DNA of 64,000 bases from Lederbergia citrisecunda (GTDB lineage: Bacteria; Bacillota; Bacilli; Bacillales; Bacillaceae_C). Below the pieces are notes generated by a model. It was not told the DNA's origin. It was given only the letters and a program-made list of their open reading frames with translations, and ran no database searches. Made by a program: the position numbers and the translations under genes. Below are positions 42,288 through 50,826 of the stretch, in pieces; the stretch's first letter is position 1; every line of letters begins with the position of its first letter. The DNA lies in the NCBI RefSeq assembly GCF_018343695.1, contig NZ_JAGYPJ010000001.1, positions 4,407,641 through 4,471,640 of the forward strand, in the 5' to 3' direction.

Positions 42288-42440
42288 GAAGTAAACAAAA
42301 AAATGCTACTTAACATAAAAAAATGAAGGTTGAAAGTTGAAAAAAGGATTCCCGTTAGTGATAGCACAAAGATGTATAGAAAGAAGTAAAATCAGATAGC
42401 TATTGAATCAAAGAATCGTAGTCTTAAATCTATATAATAT

Positions 42441-42454
42441 TGTTAGCGTTTACA
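42441..42454 (+). promoter_or_regulatory. cre-like CcpA site at the sugar ABC operon promoter
   Basis: TGTTAGCGTTTACA matches the cre consensus TGWAANCGNTNWCA except one base. It follows TATAAT (42433-42438) by two bases, so CcpA bound here would block transcription of the sugar transporter genes in glucose. No convincing -35 is seen, consistent with a need for activation by the YesN-like regulator. Confidence 0.6.
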
Positions 42455-42476
42455 ACGAAATTAGGGGGAATTAATT

Positions 42477-43796
42477 TTGAGAAAAAGATGGTTTCTTTCT
42501 ATATTGTTAAGTGCATTTATGATCATGCTTGCTGCATGTAGCGGAAACGAAGCTGGAAGTGATCCAGTTGAACCTGCTGAAAAAAACGATCCTCCAGCAG
42601 AAAAACCTGTTGAAAAAGAAGATGAAAAGGCGTCATTAGAAATTTTCAGTTGGTGGACGGGTGCTGGTGAGGAGGAAGGGCTACTAGCATTAATCGATGT
42701 ATTTAATCAAAAACACCCTGAAATTGAAGTGATAAATGCTGCTGTTGCAGGTGGTGCTGGAACAAATGCAAAAGCAGTGTTAGTGAGCCGCATGCAAGGT
42801 GGAGACCCTCCATCTACATTCCAAGTTCATGGTGGAGCGGAGTTGAATGAGAGCTGGGTGGCAGCCGGGAAAATGACACCATTGAATGATTTCTTTGATG
42901 CGGAAGGACTTAATGATAAGTTTCCACAAGAGTTGATTGATTTAGTAAGTAAGGACGGTAACATTTACTCTGTCCCGGTAAACATTCACCGTGGAAATGT
43001 TCTATGGTATAACCAGAAAGTATTTGATGAATTGAATCTAAAAGCACCAACTACTTTTGATGAGTTTTTCAAAGTAGCTGATACGTTGAAGGAAAAAGGG
43101 ATAACGCCATTGGCACTAGGGGATAAAGAAGCTTGGACAGCTACTCACCTTTATGAAAGTGTCCTTTTAGGTCATTTAGGAGCAGCTGATTATGGAAAGC
43201 TATGGACAGGTGACTTATCATTTGATGACGCGAAGGTGAAAGAAGCAACGGAAATTTTTGCGAAAATGCTTGATTATGTAAATGAAGATCATAGCGCTCG
43301 AAATTGGCAAGACGCTGCTCAGCTTGTTGCTGACGGTGAAGCAGCGATGAACGTAATGGGTGATTGGGCGAAAGGATATTTTGACGGACGTGGCTTAAAA
43401 GTTGGAACTGATTATGGATGGGCGCCTACACCAAATAGTAATGGAATGTTTGTCGTTATAACAGATACATTCGGGTTGCCGAATGAAATCGATAATCCTG
43501 AAACCGTGAAAGAATTCCTAGCTGTTCTTGCATCAGTCGAAGGGCAAGATGCATTTAATCCGAAGAAAGGATCTATCCCTGCACGGGTTGATGCGGATGT
43601 TGAAAAATATGATGAGTATGGAAAAGCAGCAATGGAGGATTTTAAAACGAATGATTTAGGACCTAGTCTTGCCCATGGTTCAGCGGCAAATGAAGGGTTT
43701 GTAACAAAAGTGAATGATGCAATGGTCATGTTCGTAACGCAAAAAAATGTTGATCATTTTATTGAACAATTAGTCGCTGCAGCAAAAGATCTTTAA
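42477..43796 (+). CDS. Sugar ABC transporter substrate-binding lipoprotein
   Basis: Lipoprotein of 439 residues: signal peptide with lipobox MLAAC (Cys21), an acidic/Pro linker, then a family 1 binding protein. Segments such as IFSWWTGAGEEEGL, MQGGDPPSTFQVHGGAEL, YSVPVNIHRGNVLWYN and ITPLALGDKEAW strongly recall glucose/hexose-binding proteins of the Thermus/Pseudomonas GtsA type, so a hexose or short gluco/galacto-oligosaccharide is likely. TTG start after TTAGGGGGAATTAATT. It is followed by two permease genes and no ATPase gene. Regulation: a cre-like site and the upstream three-component sensor. Confidence 0.9.
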   Translation: MRKRWFLSILLSAFMIMLAACSGNEAGSDPVEPAEKNDPPAEKPVEKEDEKASLEIFSWWTGAGEEEGLLALIDVFNQKHPEIEVINAAVAGGAGTNAKAVLVSRMQGGDPPSTFQVHGGAELNESWVAAGKMTPLNDFFDAEGLNDKFPQELIDLVSKDGNIYSVPVNIHRGNVLWYNQKVFDELNLKAPTTFDEFFKVADTLKEKGITPLALGDKEAWTATHLYESVLLGHLGAADYGKLWTGDLSFDDAKVKEATEIFAKMLDYVNEDHSARNWQDAAQLVADGEAAMNVMGDWAKGYFDGRGLKVGTDYGWAPTPNSNGMFVVITDTFGLPNEIDNPETVKEFLAVLASVEGQDAFNPKKGSIPARVDADVEKYDEYGKAAMEDFKTNDLGPSLAHGSAANEGFVTKVNDAMVMFVTQKNVDHFIEQLVAAAKDL

Positions 43797-43880
43797 TGTC
43801 TAACAATGAGGAAGGGAAGAGTACTCTTCCCTTCCTTTCTATATATGTATCATTGATTCAGCTTAGGGGAGATGGTTGCG

Positions 43881-44852
43881 ATGAATGTCAATAAAGAGGT
43901 CAATATGGGCATTTCCACACCGATAAAAAAAACCACAAAGAAAAAAATAACGACAGATCGTGTCTTATCTTTTTTGTTTATCTTGCCTTCAGTTATTTTA
44001 ATCGCGGTCTTTGTTTATGGTTTTATTGGTTGGAGCGGGTATGTATCATTAAGTAACTGGAATTCAATCGTAAAAGATTTATCATTTGCAGGGTTTAAAA
44101 ACTATGCTTATTTATTTGATAATTTCAGATTTCAAGCCGATTTGCGGAATACGTTTTTCTTTACAATTCTCTTTATTGGGGCGGTTATAGTCCTTGGGCA
44201 ACTTCTCGCTATTTTAATTGATCAAAATATTAAAGGTGAATCTTTATTTCGCAATATTTTCTTCTTTCCAATGTCCTTATCGTTTATCGTAACGGGTGTC
44301 GTGTGGCAATGGTTATTGAATCCGACTACAGGAGTTAATATATTTTTACAAAAGTTCGGCATAAAGCCGATGTGGTATGTGGATACAACGATTATTCCAG
44401 CATGGAAATGGGGGCATATTGAATTCGGAATACCAGTAGCGATCATTGCTCTCGTTATTGCGGCCACTTGGCAATTGACGGGTTTTGCATTGGCCATGTA
44501 TTTAGCAGGATTGCGGGCGATACCAGAAGATATTAGAGAAGCAGCTCGTGTCGATGGAGCAACAGAGTTTCAGTTATATCGAAAGGTCATTTTTCCATTA
44601 TTAGCGCCTATTACCGTAAGTGTCATTATTATTATGGCTCACATCTCTTTGAAAATATTTGACCTCGTTTATGCAATGACAGGGTCGGGAGCGGGTTTTG
44701 TAACGGATGTTCCCGGTACGTTTATGTTTGAAACGACGTTTAGAGGAAATTACTATGCGAATGGATCTGCTATTTCGATTATTATGCTTTTATCCGTCGC
44801 AATCTTCATCGTTCCGTATTTGATTAAGAATCGAAGAGGTGATATGTCATGA
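43881..44852 (+). CDS. Sugar ABC transporter permease (MalF-like)
   Basis: Permease of 323 residues with six helices. EAA loop: REAARVDGATEFQLYRKVIFPLLAP. N-terminal features DRVLSFLFILPSVILIAVFVYGFIGWSGYVSL are typical of the first permease of hexose importers. ATG 43881 is preferred because GGGGAG lies 9 bases upstream; ATG 43872 abuts that site. A four-base overlap couples it to the second permease. The substrate is presumably the same hexose bound by the upstream lipoprotein. Confidence 0.9.
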   Translation: MNVNKEVNMGISTPIKKTTKKKITTDRVLSFLFILPSVILIAVFVYGFIGWSGYVSLSNWNSIVKDLSFAGFKNYAYLFDNFRFQADLRNTFFFTILFIGAVIVLGQLLAILIDQNIKGESLFRNIFFFPMSLSFIVTGVVWQWLLNPTTGVNIFLQKFGIKPMWYVDTTIIPAWKWGHIEFGIPVAIIALVIAATWQLTGFALAMYLAGLRAIPEDIREAARVDGATEFQLYRKVIFPLLAPITVSVIIIMAHISLKIFDLVYAMTGSGAGFVTDVPGTFMFETTFRGNYYANGSAISIIMLLSVAIFIVPYLIKNRRGDMS

Positions 44853-45673
44853 CAGCAAAGCGCATAGGACTTCGAACAACTCTTTATCTGTTCTTGATAT
44901 TATTAAGCTTGTTTTATCTCATGCCGCTTTATGTCATGATCGTCACTAGTTTAAAACCTTTTGCAGAAGTGTCATTAGCTACGATGTGGAAACTACCATC
45001 CACATTTGATTTTTCTAGTTATAGCTTTGCTTTTAAAAAATTGGCACCAAACTTAATGAATAGTTTTTATTTAGTCATTCCTGCTACGATTTTGGCTGCC
45101 ATGATTGGATCAATGAATGGCTATGTATTATCAAAATGGAGATTTAAAGGATCCGAATGGGTTTTTACGGCACTATTATTTGGAATGTTTATTCCTTATC
45201 AAAGTATACTAATTCCACTTATTGAATTTTTAAGAAGCATAGAACTGTATAATAGTATTACTGGTTTAGTGTTTGTCCATGTCGTATATGGGATTCCTGT
45301 TACAACACTGATGTTTCGAAATTTTTATGCCAATATTCCAATGGACCTAATTGAATCGGCCAAAATGGATGGGGCAGGATTTTTACGTATTTATTGGAAT
45401 ATTATGATCCCTCTATCAATTTCAGGATTTGTCGTCGTAGGAATTTGGCAGTTTACAAATATATGGAATGAGTTTTTATTTGCCGTGACAATCACGACAA
45501 ACAAACAACAGCCTGTTATGGTCGCGCTACAAAATTTATCGGGGAGTCAAATTGTAGAATGGAATGTGCAAATGGCAGGTGCGCTCTTGGCAGCACTGCC
45601 CACTTTACTTGTCTATATTATTTTAGGGAAATACTTCGTTAGAGGATTATTAGCGGGATCGGTAAAAGGATAA
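44849..45673 (+). CDS. Sugar ABC transporter permease (MalG-like)
   Basis: Permease of 274 residues with six helices; EAA loop ESAKMDGAGFLRIYWNIMIPLSIS and the class-typical ending KYFVRGLLAGSVKG. It completes the SBP-permease-permease set. As no ATP-binding gene follows, an MsmX-like shared ATPase encoded elsewhere must be assumed. Ends about 85 bases before a bidirectional terminator shared with fnr. Confidence 0.92.
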   Translation: MTAKRIGLRTTLYLFLILLSLFYLMPLYVMIVTSLKPFAEVSLATMWKLPSTFDFSSYSFAFKKLAPNLMNSFYLVIPATILAAMIGSMNGYVLSKWRFKGSEWVFTALLFGMFIPYQSILIPLIEFLRSIELYNSITGLVFVHVVYGIPVTTLMFRNFYANIPMDLIESAKMDGAGFLRIYWNIMIPLSISGFVVVGIWQFTNIWNEFLFAVTITTNKQQPVMVALQNLSGSQIVEWNVQMAGALLAALPTLLVYIILGKYFVRGLLAGSVKG

Positions 45674-45758
45674 TGATATAAGAAGCGCACGGCGCCTGGA
45701 GCTAGACAGCAAAAGCCTTATTTCAAAATTTCTTAATAAAACTAATACTTTACTTTAG

Positions 45759-45790
45759 AAAAAGGGCGACCTCCGTGGTCAGCCCTTTTA
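45759..45790. terminator. Bidirectional terminator between sugar ABC operon and fnr
   Basis: AAAAGGGC with ACC pairs to GGT with GCCCTTTT around a short loop; A- and T-runs on the two sides serve both converging units. It overlaps the last bases of the fnr stop region. Confidence 0.85.
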
Positions 45791-46477
45791 GTCTATCTTG
45801 CATATTTCTATTGGACATATTTCACAATGATTTTCTTCTCTTAAATATTCCAAATCATGAACGAGAATTTTCCCATCTTGCATTGAAAGTTTGCTGTCTT
45901 TTTTTAAGGTGCTTAACATCCGATTAACGACTTCGCGACTCATGCCGCAAAAATTGGCAAGCTCTTGATTGGTAAGTGACAAATCAATAAGAATGCCGCC
46001 TTCTTGCTCTACTCCATAACTGTTCGTCAAACGTATTAATGTTGAATATAGTGCACCTTTTTTTCCGTGTAAAATAAGGTCGCGGAATTTAGACTGCATT
46101 TTTTTATGATGGAGGCTCATCATTTTCATAAATTCAACATTTAAGCTTGGTTTAAGAAGTAGGTTCTCCTCTAAAACATCTTTTTTGATTTTAGCGCAAA
46201 CGCTATCCTCGATTGCTCTTGCGTGAACAGTGTATGGTGAAGAGTCAGCGTACAAAGAAATTTCATAAATAAAATCGCCTTCGCTAAAAATTTGAAACGC
46301 AATCTCACGTCCATCCGGTGATACCTTTCCAATGCGAATTTTTCCTGAGCGGATGTAATAAATCCCGTCAGCAAGATCGCCTTCTTGAAATAAATATGCA
46401 TCTTTTTTCAATTCAATATCATGATGGACAATGGCAAGAAGACCTTCTAGATTGGCGGATTCGACCTTTCCATTCAT
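45788..46477 (-). CDS. fnr: Crp/Fnr-family oxygen-responsive regulator Fnr
   Basis: DNA-binding regulator of 229 residues: cyclic-nucleotide-binding-type beta-barrel (about 10-120, with LFQEGDLADGIYYIRSGKIRIG) and a C-terminal winged helix (LTNQELANFCGMSREVVNRMLSTLKK). The extreme C-terminus carries C218-x2-C221-x4-C226 (CEICPIEIC), the same spacing as the iron-sulfur cysteines of B. subtilis Fnr, where the [4Fe-4S] cluster senses low oxygen. ATG 46477 follows AGGTGTGATC; a longer frame to 46522 lacks a ribosome site and would overlap the VOC gene. A matching Fnr box precedes the ba3 oxidase operon 8 kb away. Confidence 0.9.
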   Translation of the reverse strand: MNGKVESANLEGLLAIVHHDIELKKDAYLFQEGDLADGIYYIRSGKIRIGKVSPDGREIAFQIFSEGDFIYEISLYADSSPYTVHARAIEDSVCAKIKKDVLEENLLLKPSLNVEFMKMMSLHHKKMQSKFRDLILHGKKGALYSTLIRLTNSYGVEQEGGILIDLSLTNQELANFCGMSREVVNRMLSTLKKDSKLSMQDGKILVHDLEYLREENHCEICPIEICKID

Positions 46478-46487
46478 ATGATCACAC

Positions 46488-47147
46488 CTATTCATTATAG
46501 AAGGAGATGTCCCCTTCTTCATTAATACTCATTTTGCGCCCATCTTTAAAAGTAATCTCAAGAGGATGTGTTTCACTCATTTTTTTGGAAAAATACCATC
46601 TTCTACCTGGTGGAACAAGGACGATAAAAGTATCTCTCTTTCCAAGAAAATTTAATTCATCGGGCACGATATTTGAGCTTCCAAACAGTGAAATACCAAA
46701 ATCCTGTATTTCCTCTCCAACATTTGCAACACGAGGAGTTGTTATGCTAACTTCACTTATATTTAAAAAAGAAGCTACCGATAAATCTCCGAATAAATCT
46801 CTTTTTCTCCTTCCGATTAATTCAATCACATTTCCAGCTGGATCCTCGAAATACATTGAATCGGCATCGAAACTTCGAAAATACACTTCATTACGCCCAT
46901 TTTCTCGGTTTAAAGGAAGTCTGTTTTGTATCCAGTCTTTCATCATCGAAAACTGATTTCCTGGTATGTTGATGGCAAAATGATAAAATGCTCTTCGTTC
47001 TAATTGTTTAAATGTAATAGTTGATTCGCCGACTTGCACAGTGAACTGATCAGCCATTGCTTCAATAATTTGAAGCTCTAAAATATTACCATAAAATCGT
47101 CTTAGTGCCTTTACTTTATCTGTATAAAACGTGACGGATTTAAACAT
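46488..47147 (-). CDS. VOC superfamily protein (glyoxalase/dioxygenase fold)
   Basis: Soluble protein of 219 residues. The N-terminal VOC module has FKSVTFYTDKVKALRRFYGNILEL and MYFEDPAGNVIELIGRR, with Glu of NVIEL at the usual metal position. The second half (about 125-215) is a weaker second module. ATG 47147 is preferred (GGGTGAT just upstream); the frame opens at 47159. Its stop lies 10 bases before fnr, so they may be cotranscribed. Substrate unknown. Confidence 0.82.
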   Translation of the reverse strand: MFKSVTFYTDKVKALRRFYGNILELQIIEAMADQFTVQVGESTITFKQLERRAFYHFAINIPGNQFSMMKDWIQNRLPLNRENGRNEVYFRSFDADSMYFEDPAGNVIELIGRRKRDLFGDLSVASFLNISEVSITTPRVANVGEEIQDFGISLFGSSNIVPDELNFLGKRDTFIVLVPPGRRWYFSKKMSETHPLEITFKDGRKMSINEEGDISFYNE

Positions 47148-47164
47148 AACATCACCCACAATTG

Positions 47165-47300
47165 TTCAGCCTCAGCGCCTACTGAAAAAGACTTCTCCCT
47201 CTAATAAGCAACAGCGATTCTCTTGTTGGTTCATTTATCTAAGTCGAAGTCCCAGTAGCTATACGTCGATTAGTAAGGCGCTTTCGCTTTTCTTTCATTA
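47165..47300 (+). repeat. Diverged copy of the dispersed intergenic repeat
   Basis: CAGCGCCTACTGAAAAAGAC through CGCTTTCGCTTTTCTTTC keeps the order of blocks seen in the copies at 37949-38260 (AGCGCC, CTTCT-CCCTC, ATTTATCT-AGTCGA, TACGTCGAT, GGCGCTT-CGCTTTTCTTT) but with many substitutions. Confidence 0.6.
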
Positions 47301-47318
47301 TATCATTATTGAAGCTTG

Positions 47319-47342
47319 ATAAGATGACAAATGTCATCTTAT
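47319..47342. promoter_or_regulatory. 24-bp palindrome upstream of the yvfRSTU-like operon
   Basis: ATAAGATGACA and TGTCATCTTAT form perfect 11-bp arms separated by AA, 79 bases before the ATPase gene. A further ATGACAT follows at 47347. The symmetric ATGACA-NN-TGTCAT core is the kind of site bound by NarL/DesR-type response regulators, and one is encoded at the end of this operon. It is the best candidate for its autoregulatory operator. Confidence 0.6.
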
Positions 47343-47420
47343 TTTCATGACATTACTTACTGATGTTCCCTCTCGATCATTTATAAAATGGTATTAAAGA
47401 TTTGTGAGGGAGAGGTTTGA

Positions 47421-48323
47421 ATGGAACGCGTAATTGACATTAAAGGGTTGACGAAATCGTTCAAGGAAAAGAGAGCAGTAAAGGATGTTTCTTTTACCAT
47501 AAAAAGAGGGGAAGTAGTCGCGATTCTTGGCCCAAATGGAGCAGGGAAAACAACGACTATGTTAATGATGCTCGGTTTGTTGAGCCCATCTAAGGGCGAT
47601 GTAAAAATATTTGATGAAGAAGCTAATTCTAAGCATGTTCGTGAAAAAATAGGAGTCATGCTCCAAGAAGTAAGCATTATGGATGGGCTGAAGGTGAAGG
47701 AGATTATAAGTTTGATTCGGAATTATTACCCTAACCCGTATTCATTAGATCACCTCATTCAAATTACAGGACTGAATCAAGATGATTTGAAGAAGCGGAC
47801 AGAGAAACTTTCAGGAGGTCAAAAAAGAAGAGTTGGTTTTGCGTTGGCACTAGCAGGAAATCCAGATCTATTATTTTTTGATGAGCCGACGGTAGGAATG
47901 GATATAACAGCGCGAAAGATATTTTGGGAAACCGTGAAGGAGCTTGCAAACCAAGGAAAGACGATCCTTTTTTCAACTCATTATTTACAGGAAGCAGATG
48001 ATGTCGCTAATCGCATTTTATTATTCAATGATGGAACTATTATCGCAGATGGAACACCAGAAGAGATTAAGAAAAAATTATCCAAGCAATCTGTTTCTTT
48101 TATAACGAATGACGTAATTCCAAGAAAAATGTTTCTCGAACATCCTTTTGTAACCGATATGTTTGAAAAAGACGGTAGGATCTATCTCGTGACGGAGGAT
48201 ACTGATTTAGTGCTTGCTAAAATTTTTGAACTGAAATTAAACGTAAAAGACATTCGAGTAGAAAAAGGACGACTAGACGAAGCTTTTGAACAATTGACAG
48301 GTGAACATAAGGAGGTTATTTAA
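47421..48323 (+). CDS. ABC transporter ATPase (YvfR-like)
   Basis: ATPase of 300 residues. Walker A GPNGAGKTT at 37-45, Q-loop MLQEVSIMDG, signature LSGGQKRRVGFALALAG, Walker B LLFFDEPTVGMD and a C-terminal DrrA/CcmA-type extension. It starts the set ATPase-permease-kinase-regulator that matches B. subtilis yvfRSTU in order and type. ABC exporters of this kind expel antimicrobial lipids or peptides in related operons; the substrate here is unknown. ATG follows GAGGGAGAGGTTTGA. Confidence 0.9.
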   Translation: MERVIDIKGLTKSFKEKRAVKDVSFTIKRGEVVAILGPNGAGKTTTMLMMLGLLSPSKGDVKIFDEEANSKHVREKIGVMLQEVSIMDGLKVKEIISLIRNYYPNPYSLDHLIQITGLNQDDLKKRTEKLSGGQKRRVGFALALAGNPDLLFFDEPTVGMDITARKIFWETVKELANQGKTILFSTHYLQEADDVANRILLFNDGTIIADGTPEEIKKKLSKQSVSFITNDVIPRKMFLEHPFVTDMFEKDGRIYLVTEDTDLVLAKIFELKLNVKDIRVEKGRLDEAFEQLTGEHKEVI

Positions 48324-48324
48324 A

Positions 48325-49062
48325 ATGAATGTATTATTGCTTCAATGTAAAGCTGAAATATTGCGTATGTTTCGAAATCCCTATTATATTTTTTGGTCAC
48401 TTTTTATGCCCATTGTATTTTATATCGTTTTTACAAAAGTAGTAAATATTCAGGTGCCTGACAAAAAGGTTTGGGATGCGCATTATTTAATGTCCATGAC
48501 CACATTCAGTGTAATGGGAAGTGCCATCATGACGATGGGAATCAGGATCGTACAAGAACGCAAGGAAGGCTGGACTACTTTTATCCAAACAACGCCTCTT
48601 TCGGGTTCAGTGTACTTTTTGGCAAAAATGACTGGCCAGACAGTTGTACATCTCTTTTCCATTATCGTTATATTTATTGCGGGAGTATTAATAAATGGAA
48701 TTTCACTGCCAATCCATGTTTGGTTATTGAGCGGGGCTTGGATTCTTCTTGGATCATTGCCATTTCTCGGACTTGGTGCATTAGTTGGAACGATGAAACG
48801 AGTTGATACTGCAACGGGTGTAAGTAATTTCATTTACATGCTTCTTGCTATTAGCGGCGGGATGTGGATGCCAATGGACATATTACCTAAGATGGTCCAA
48901 AAGATAGGAAGTTGGCTTCCATCATATAACTTTGGGAATGGCGCTTGGGAAATTATTCGTGGGAATTCACCGGAATTTAAGAATTATATGATTCTAGCAG
49001 GTTACCTTCTTATTTTCATGGTATTATCGACATATATAAGAAGGAAACAGGAAGCGGTGTAA
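48325..49062 (+). CDS. ABC-2 type transporter permease (YvfS-like)
   Basis: Permease of 245 residues with six helices. ABC-2 features include FRNPYYIFWSLFMPIVFYIVF at the N-terminus, TMGIRIVQERKEGW in the first loop and a central LGALVGTMKRVDTATGVSNF. ATG 48325 is preferred since GGAGG lies 8 bases upstream; the frame opens at 48301 within the ATPase gene. It pairs with the upstream ATPase as an exporter. Confidence 0.9.
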   Translation: MNVLLLQCKAEILRMFRNPYYIFWSLFMPIVFYIVFTKVVNIQVPDKKVWDAHYLMSMTTFSVMGSAIMTMGIRIVQERKEGWTTFIQTTPLSGSVYFLAKMTGQTVVHLFSIIVIFIAGVLINGISLPIHVWLLSGAWILLGSLPFLGLGALVGTMKRVDTATGVSNFIYMLLAISGGMWMPMDILPKMVQKIGSWLPSYNFGNGAWEIIRGNSPEFKNYMILAGYLLIFMVLSTYIRRKQEAV

Positions 49063-49065
49063 TGA

Positions 49066-50208
49066 TTGAAAAAATTTGAAGTTTTTCCTAAAAAATTCGG
49101 TGTTTTACCTTATATATTTCTAATTTATTTAGTCCTTCCGTTTTTTTATGTGGTAGAGGAACAAGGAATGAAAGCAGTTATTGGATATCTTCTTATACTG
49201 CTTTTCCTCATTTCTTATCGGCAGTTATATTTTTTAATTCCCTTTAAAAAATTTTCTATTTGGATAATAATACAATTTATCATTATTAGTATTCTTAGTA
49301 TTTGGTTTAATCCCAATAACTTGTTTATGGGCTTTTTTACTGCAAATTTTGTTGGGTGGTTTCCAGATAAGAAGCTTTTTAGATGGGCATTTATTTCTTT
49401 CACAGCAGTGCTTGCTGCATCTATGATATTTATCGTTATACAAGGACATTTTTCTAATTTTTATTACTTTCTCCCATTTCTTTTAGTGATGCTTGCTTCT
49501 CCTTTCGGCATCCGATCGATGAATGTAAAAATGGAATTAGAGAAAAAGCTCGATCAAGCCAATATGCAAATTAAGGACCTCATTAAACGGGAAGAAAGAG
49601 TACGCATTGCAAGGGATTTGCACGATACGTTGGGACATACGCTGTCACTCATCACGCTTCAAAGTCAGCTCGTACAAAGACTCACTGAGAAAAATCCTGA
49701 ACGTGCGAAGCAAGTGGCAAAGGAAATTGAATCAACTTCTCGATCAGCTCTGCGCCAGGTTAGGGAACTCGTATCCGAAATGCGATCTATTACGATTGTG
49801 GAAGAATTAACGGATATGGATCAATTCTTAAAGACTGCCGGAATTGATTTCCATGTTTATGGAGACGAGGATTTTTCTCATATCCCATTACTTAAACAAA
49901 ATATTATTGGAATGTGCCTTCGGGAAGCTGGAACCAATATTGTAAAGCATAGCAAGGCAAAGCATAGTACAGTATCGTTTGAAGAAAAGGAAGGCTTCCT
50001 CTCTATTACTGTCAAAGATGATGGGGTTGGATTATTGGAGCAACATCAAAACGGGAACGGTTTAAAAGGAATGAGAGAGCGGCTTGCCTTAATTGATGGA
50101 ACTCTAATGATAAGTTCAAATAAAGGAACAGTACTAACAATAACGGTACCTATAATAATAAAGCAGACTGAGGTGAAGGATGCCGATGATACGCATAGTA
50201 ATTGCTGA
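49066..50208 (+). CDS. Sensor histidine kinase, DesK/YvfT-like
   Basis: Kinase of 380 residues with about five N-terminal membrane helices (10-145), a coiled linker, a HisKA_3 domain with the phospho-acceptor in ARDLHDTLGHTLSLI (H186) and a HATPase domain (CLREAGTNIVKHSKA, DDGVGLL, NGLKGMRERL). In DesK, membrane helices of this kind sense bilayer state. TTG start, four bases after the permease stop. It overlaps the regulator gene by about 20 bases. Its signal may be the same membrane-active compound that the ABC transporter exports. Confidence 0.92.
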   Translation: MKKFEVFPKKFGVLPYIFLIYLVLPFFYVVEEQGMKAVIGYLLILLFLISYRQLYFLIPFKKFSIWIIIQFIIISILSIWFNPNNLFMGFFTANFVGWFPDKKLFRWAFISFTAVLAASMIFIVIQGHFSNFYYFLPFLLVMLASPFGIRSMNVKMELEKKLDQANMQIKDLIKREERVRIARDLHDTLGHTLSLITLQSQLVQRLTEKNPERAKQVAKEIESTSRSALRQVRELVSEMRSITIVEELTDMDQFLKTAGIDFHVYGDEDFSHIPLLKQNIIGMCLREAGTNIVKHSKAKHSTVSFEEKEGFLSITVKDDGVGLLEQHQNGNGLKGMRERLALIDGTLMISSNKGTVLTITVPIIIKQTEVKDADDTHSNC

Positions 50209-50788
50209 AGATCAGCGGATGTTAAGGGGAGCGCTCGGAGCTTTGCTAGATTTTGAAGAAGATTTAGAAGTAGTTGGTCAGGCAGAAAACGGTGAAGAAG
50301 CACTGAAACTTGTAAAGGAGCTTAAACCGGATGTTTGCCTGATGGATATTGAAATGCCTTTGAAAAGTGGGTTGGAAGTGGCAAGTGAATTAAAACAATT
50401 AGGATCTCCAGTTAAGGTGATTATGCTGACGACCTTTGCGCGACCTGGTTATTTTGAAAAGGCAATGAAAGCAGGGGTTCATGGCTATTTATTGAAGGAT
50501 GGATCGATAGATGAACTAGCCAGTACGATTCGTAAAGTCATGGAGGGTAAAAGAGAGTTTGCCCACGAATTAATTATGAATTCGTATAAAGAAGATAACC
50601 CTTTAACTGAACGTGAACAAGAAATATTAAAATTAGCGGCAGAAGGAAAAACGGGGAAAGAAATATCAAACATATTATTCCTATCCCAAGGGACAGTCCG
50701 GAACTATATGTCTGAAATTCTTCAAAAGCTAAATTCAAAGAATAAGATAGAAGCAATATCGATTGCTCAAGAAAAGGGCTGGATATAA
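50186..50788 (+). CDS. Response regulator, NarL/DesR/YvfU-like
   Basis: Regulator of 200 residues: receiver domain with D54 in CLMDIEMP and the LLKD switch lysine, then a LuxR-type helix-turn-helix (LTEREQEILKLAAEGKTGKE, SQGTVRNYMSEILQKL). It aligns closely with DesR as I recall it, including IVIAEDQRML and ARPGYFEKAMKAGVHGYLLKDG. ATG 50186 or the in-frame ATG 50180 can both use the GAGGTGAAGG site. It is predicted to bind the palindrome at 47319 and activate the ABC genes. Confidence 0.93.
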   Translation: MIRIVIAEDQRMLRGALGALLDFEEDLEVVGQAENGEEALKLVKELKPDVCLMDIEMPLKSGLEVASELKQLGSPVKVIMLTTFARPGYFEKAMKAGVHGYLLKDGSIDELASTIRKVMEGKREFAHELIMNSYKEDNPLTEREQEILKLAAEGKTGKEISNILFLSQGTVRNYMSEILQKLNSKNKIEAISIAQEKGWI

Positions 50789-50790
50789 GT

Positions 50791-50820
50791 AGGGATGTTC
50801 CAAAATGATGGAACATCCCT
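50791..50820. terminator. Hairpin between regulator and methyltransferase genes
   Basis: AGGGATGTTCC pairs perfectly with GGAACATCCCT around an 8-base loop. The T-run after it is short, but its place between convergent genes fits a terminator. Confidence 0.75.
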
Positions 50821-50826
50821 TTGAGC

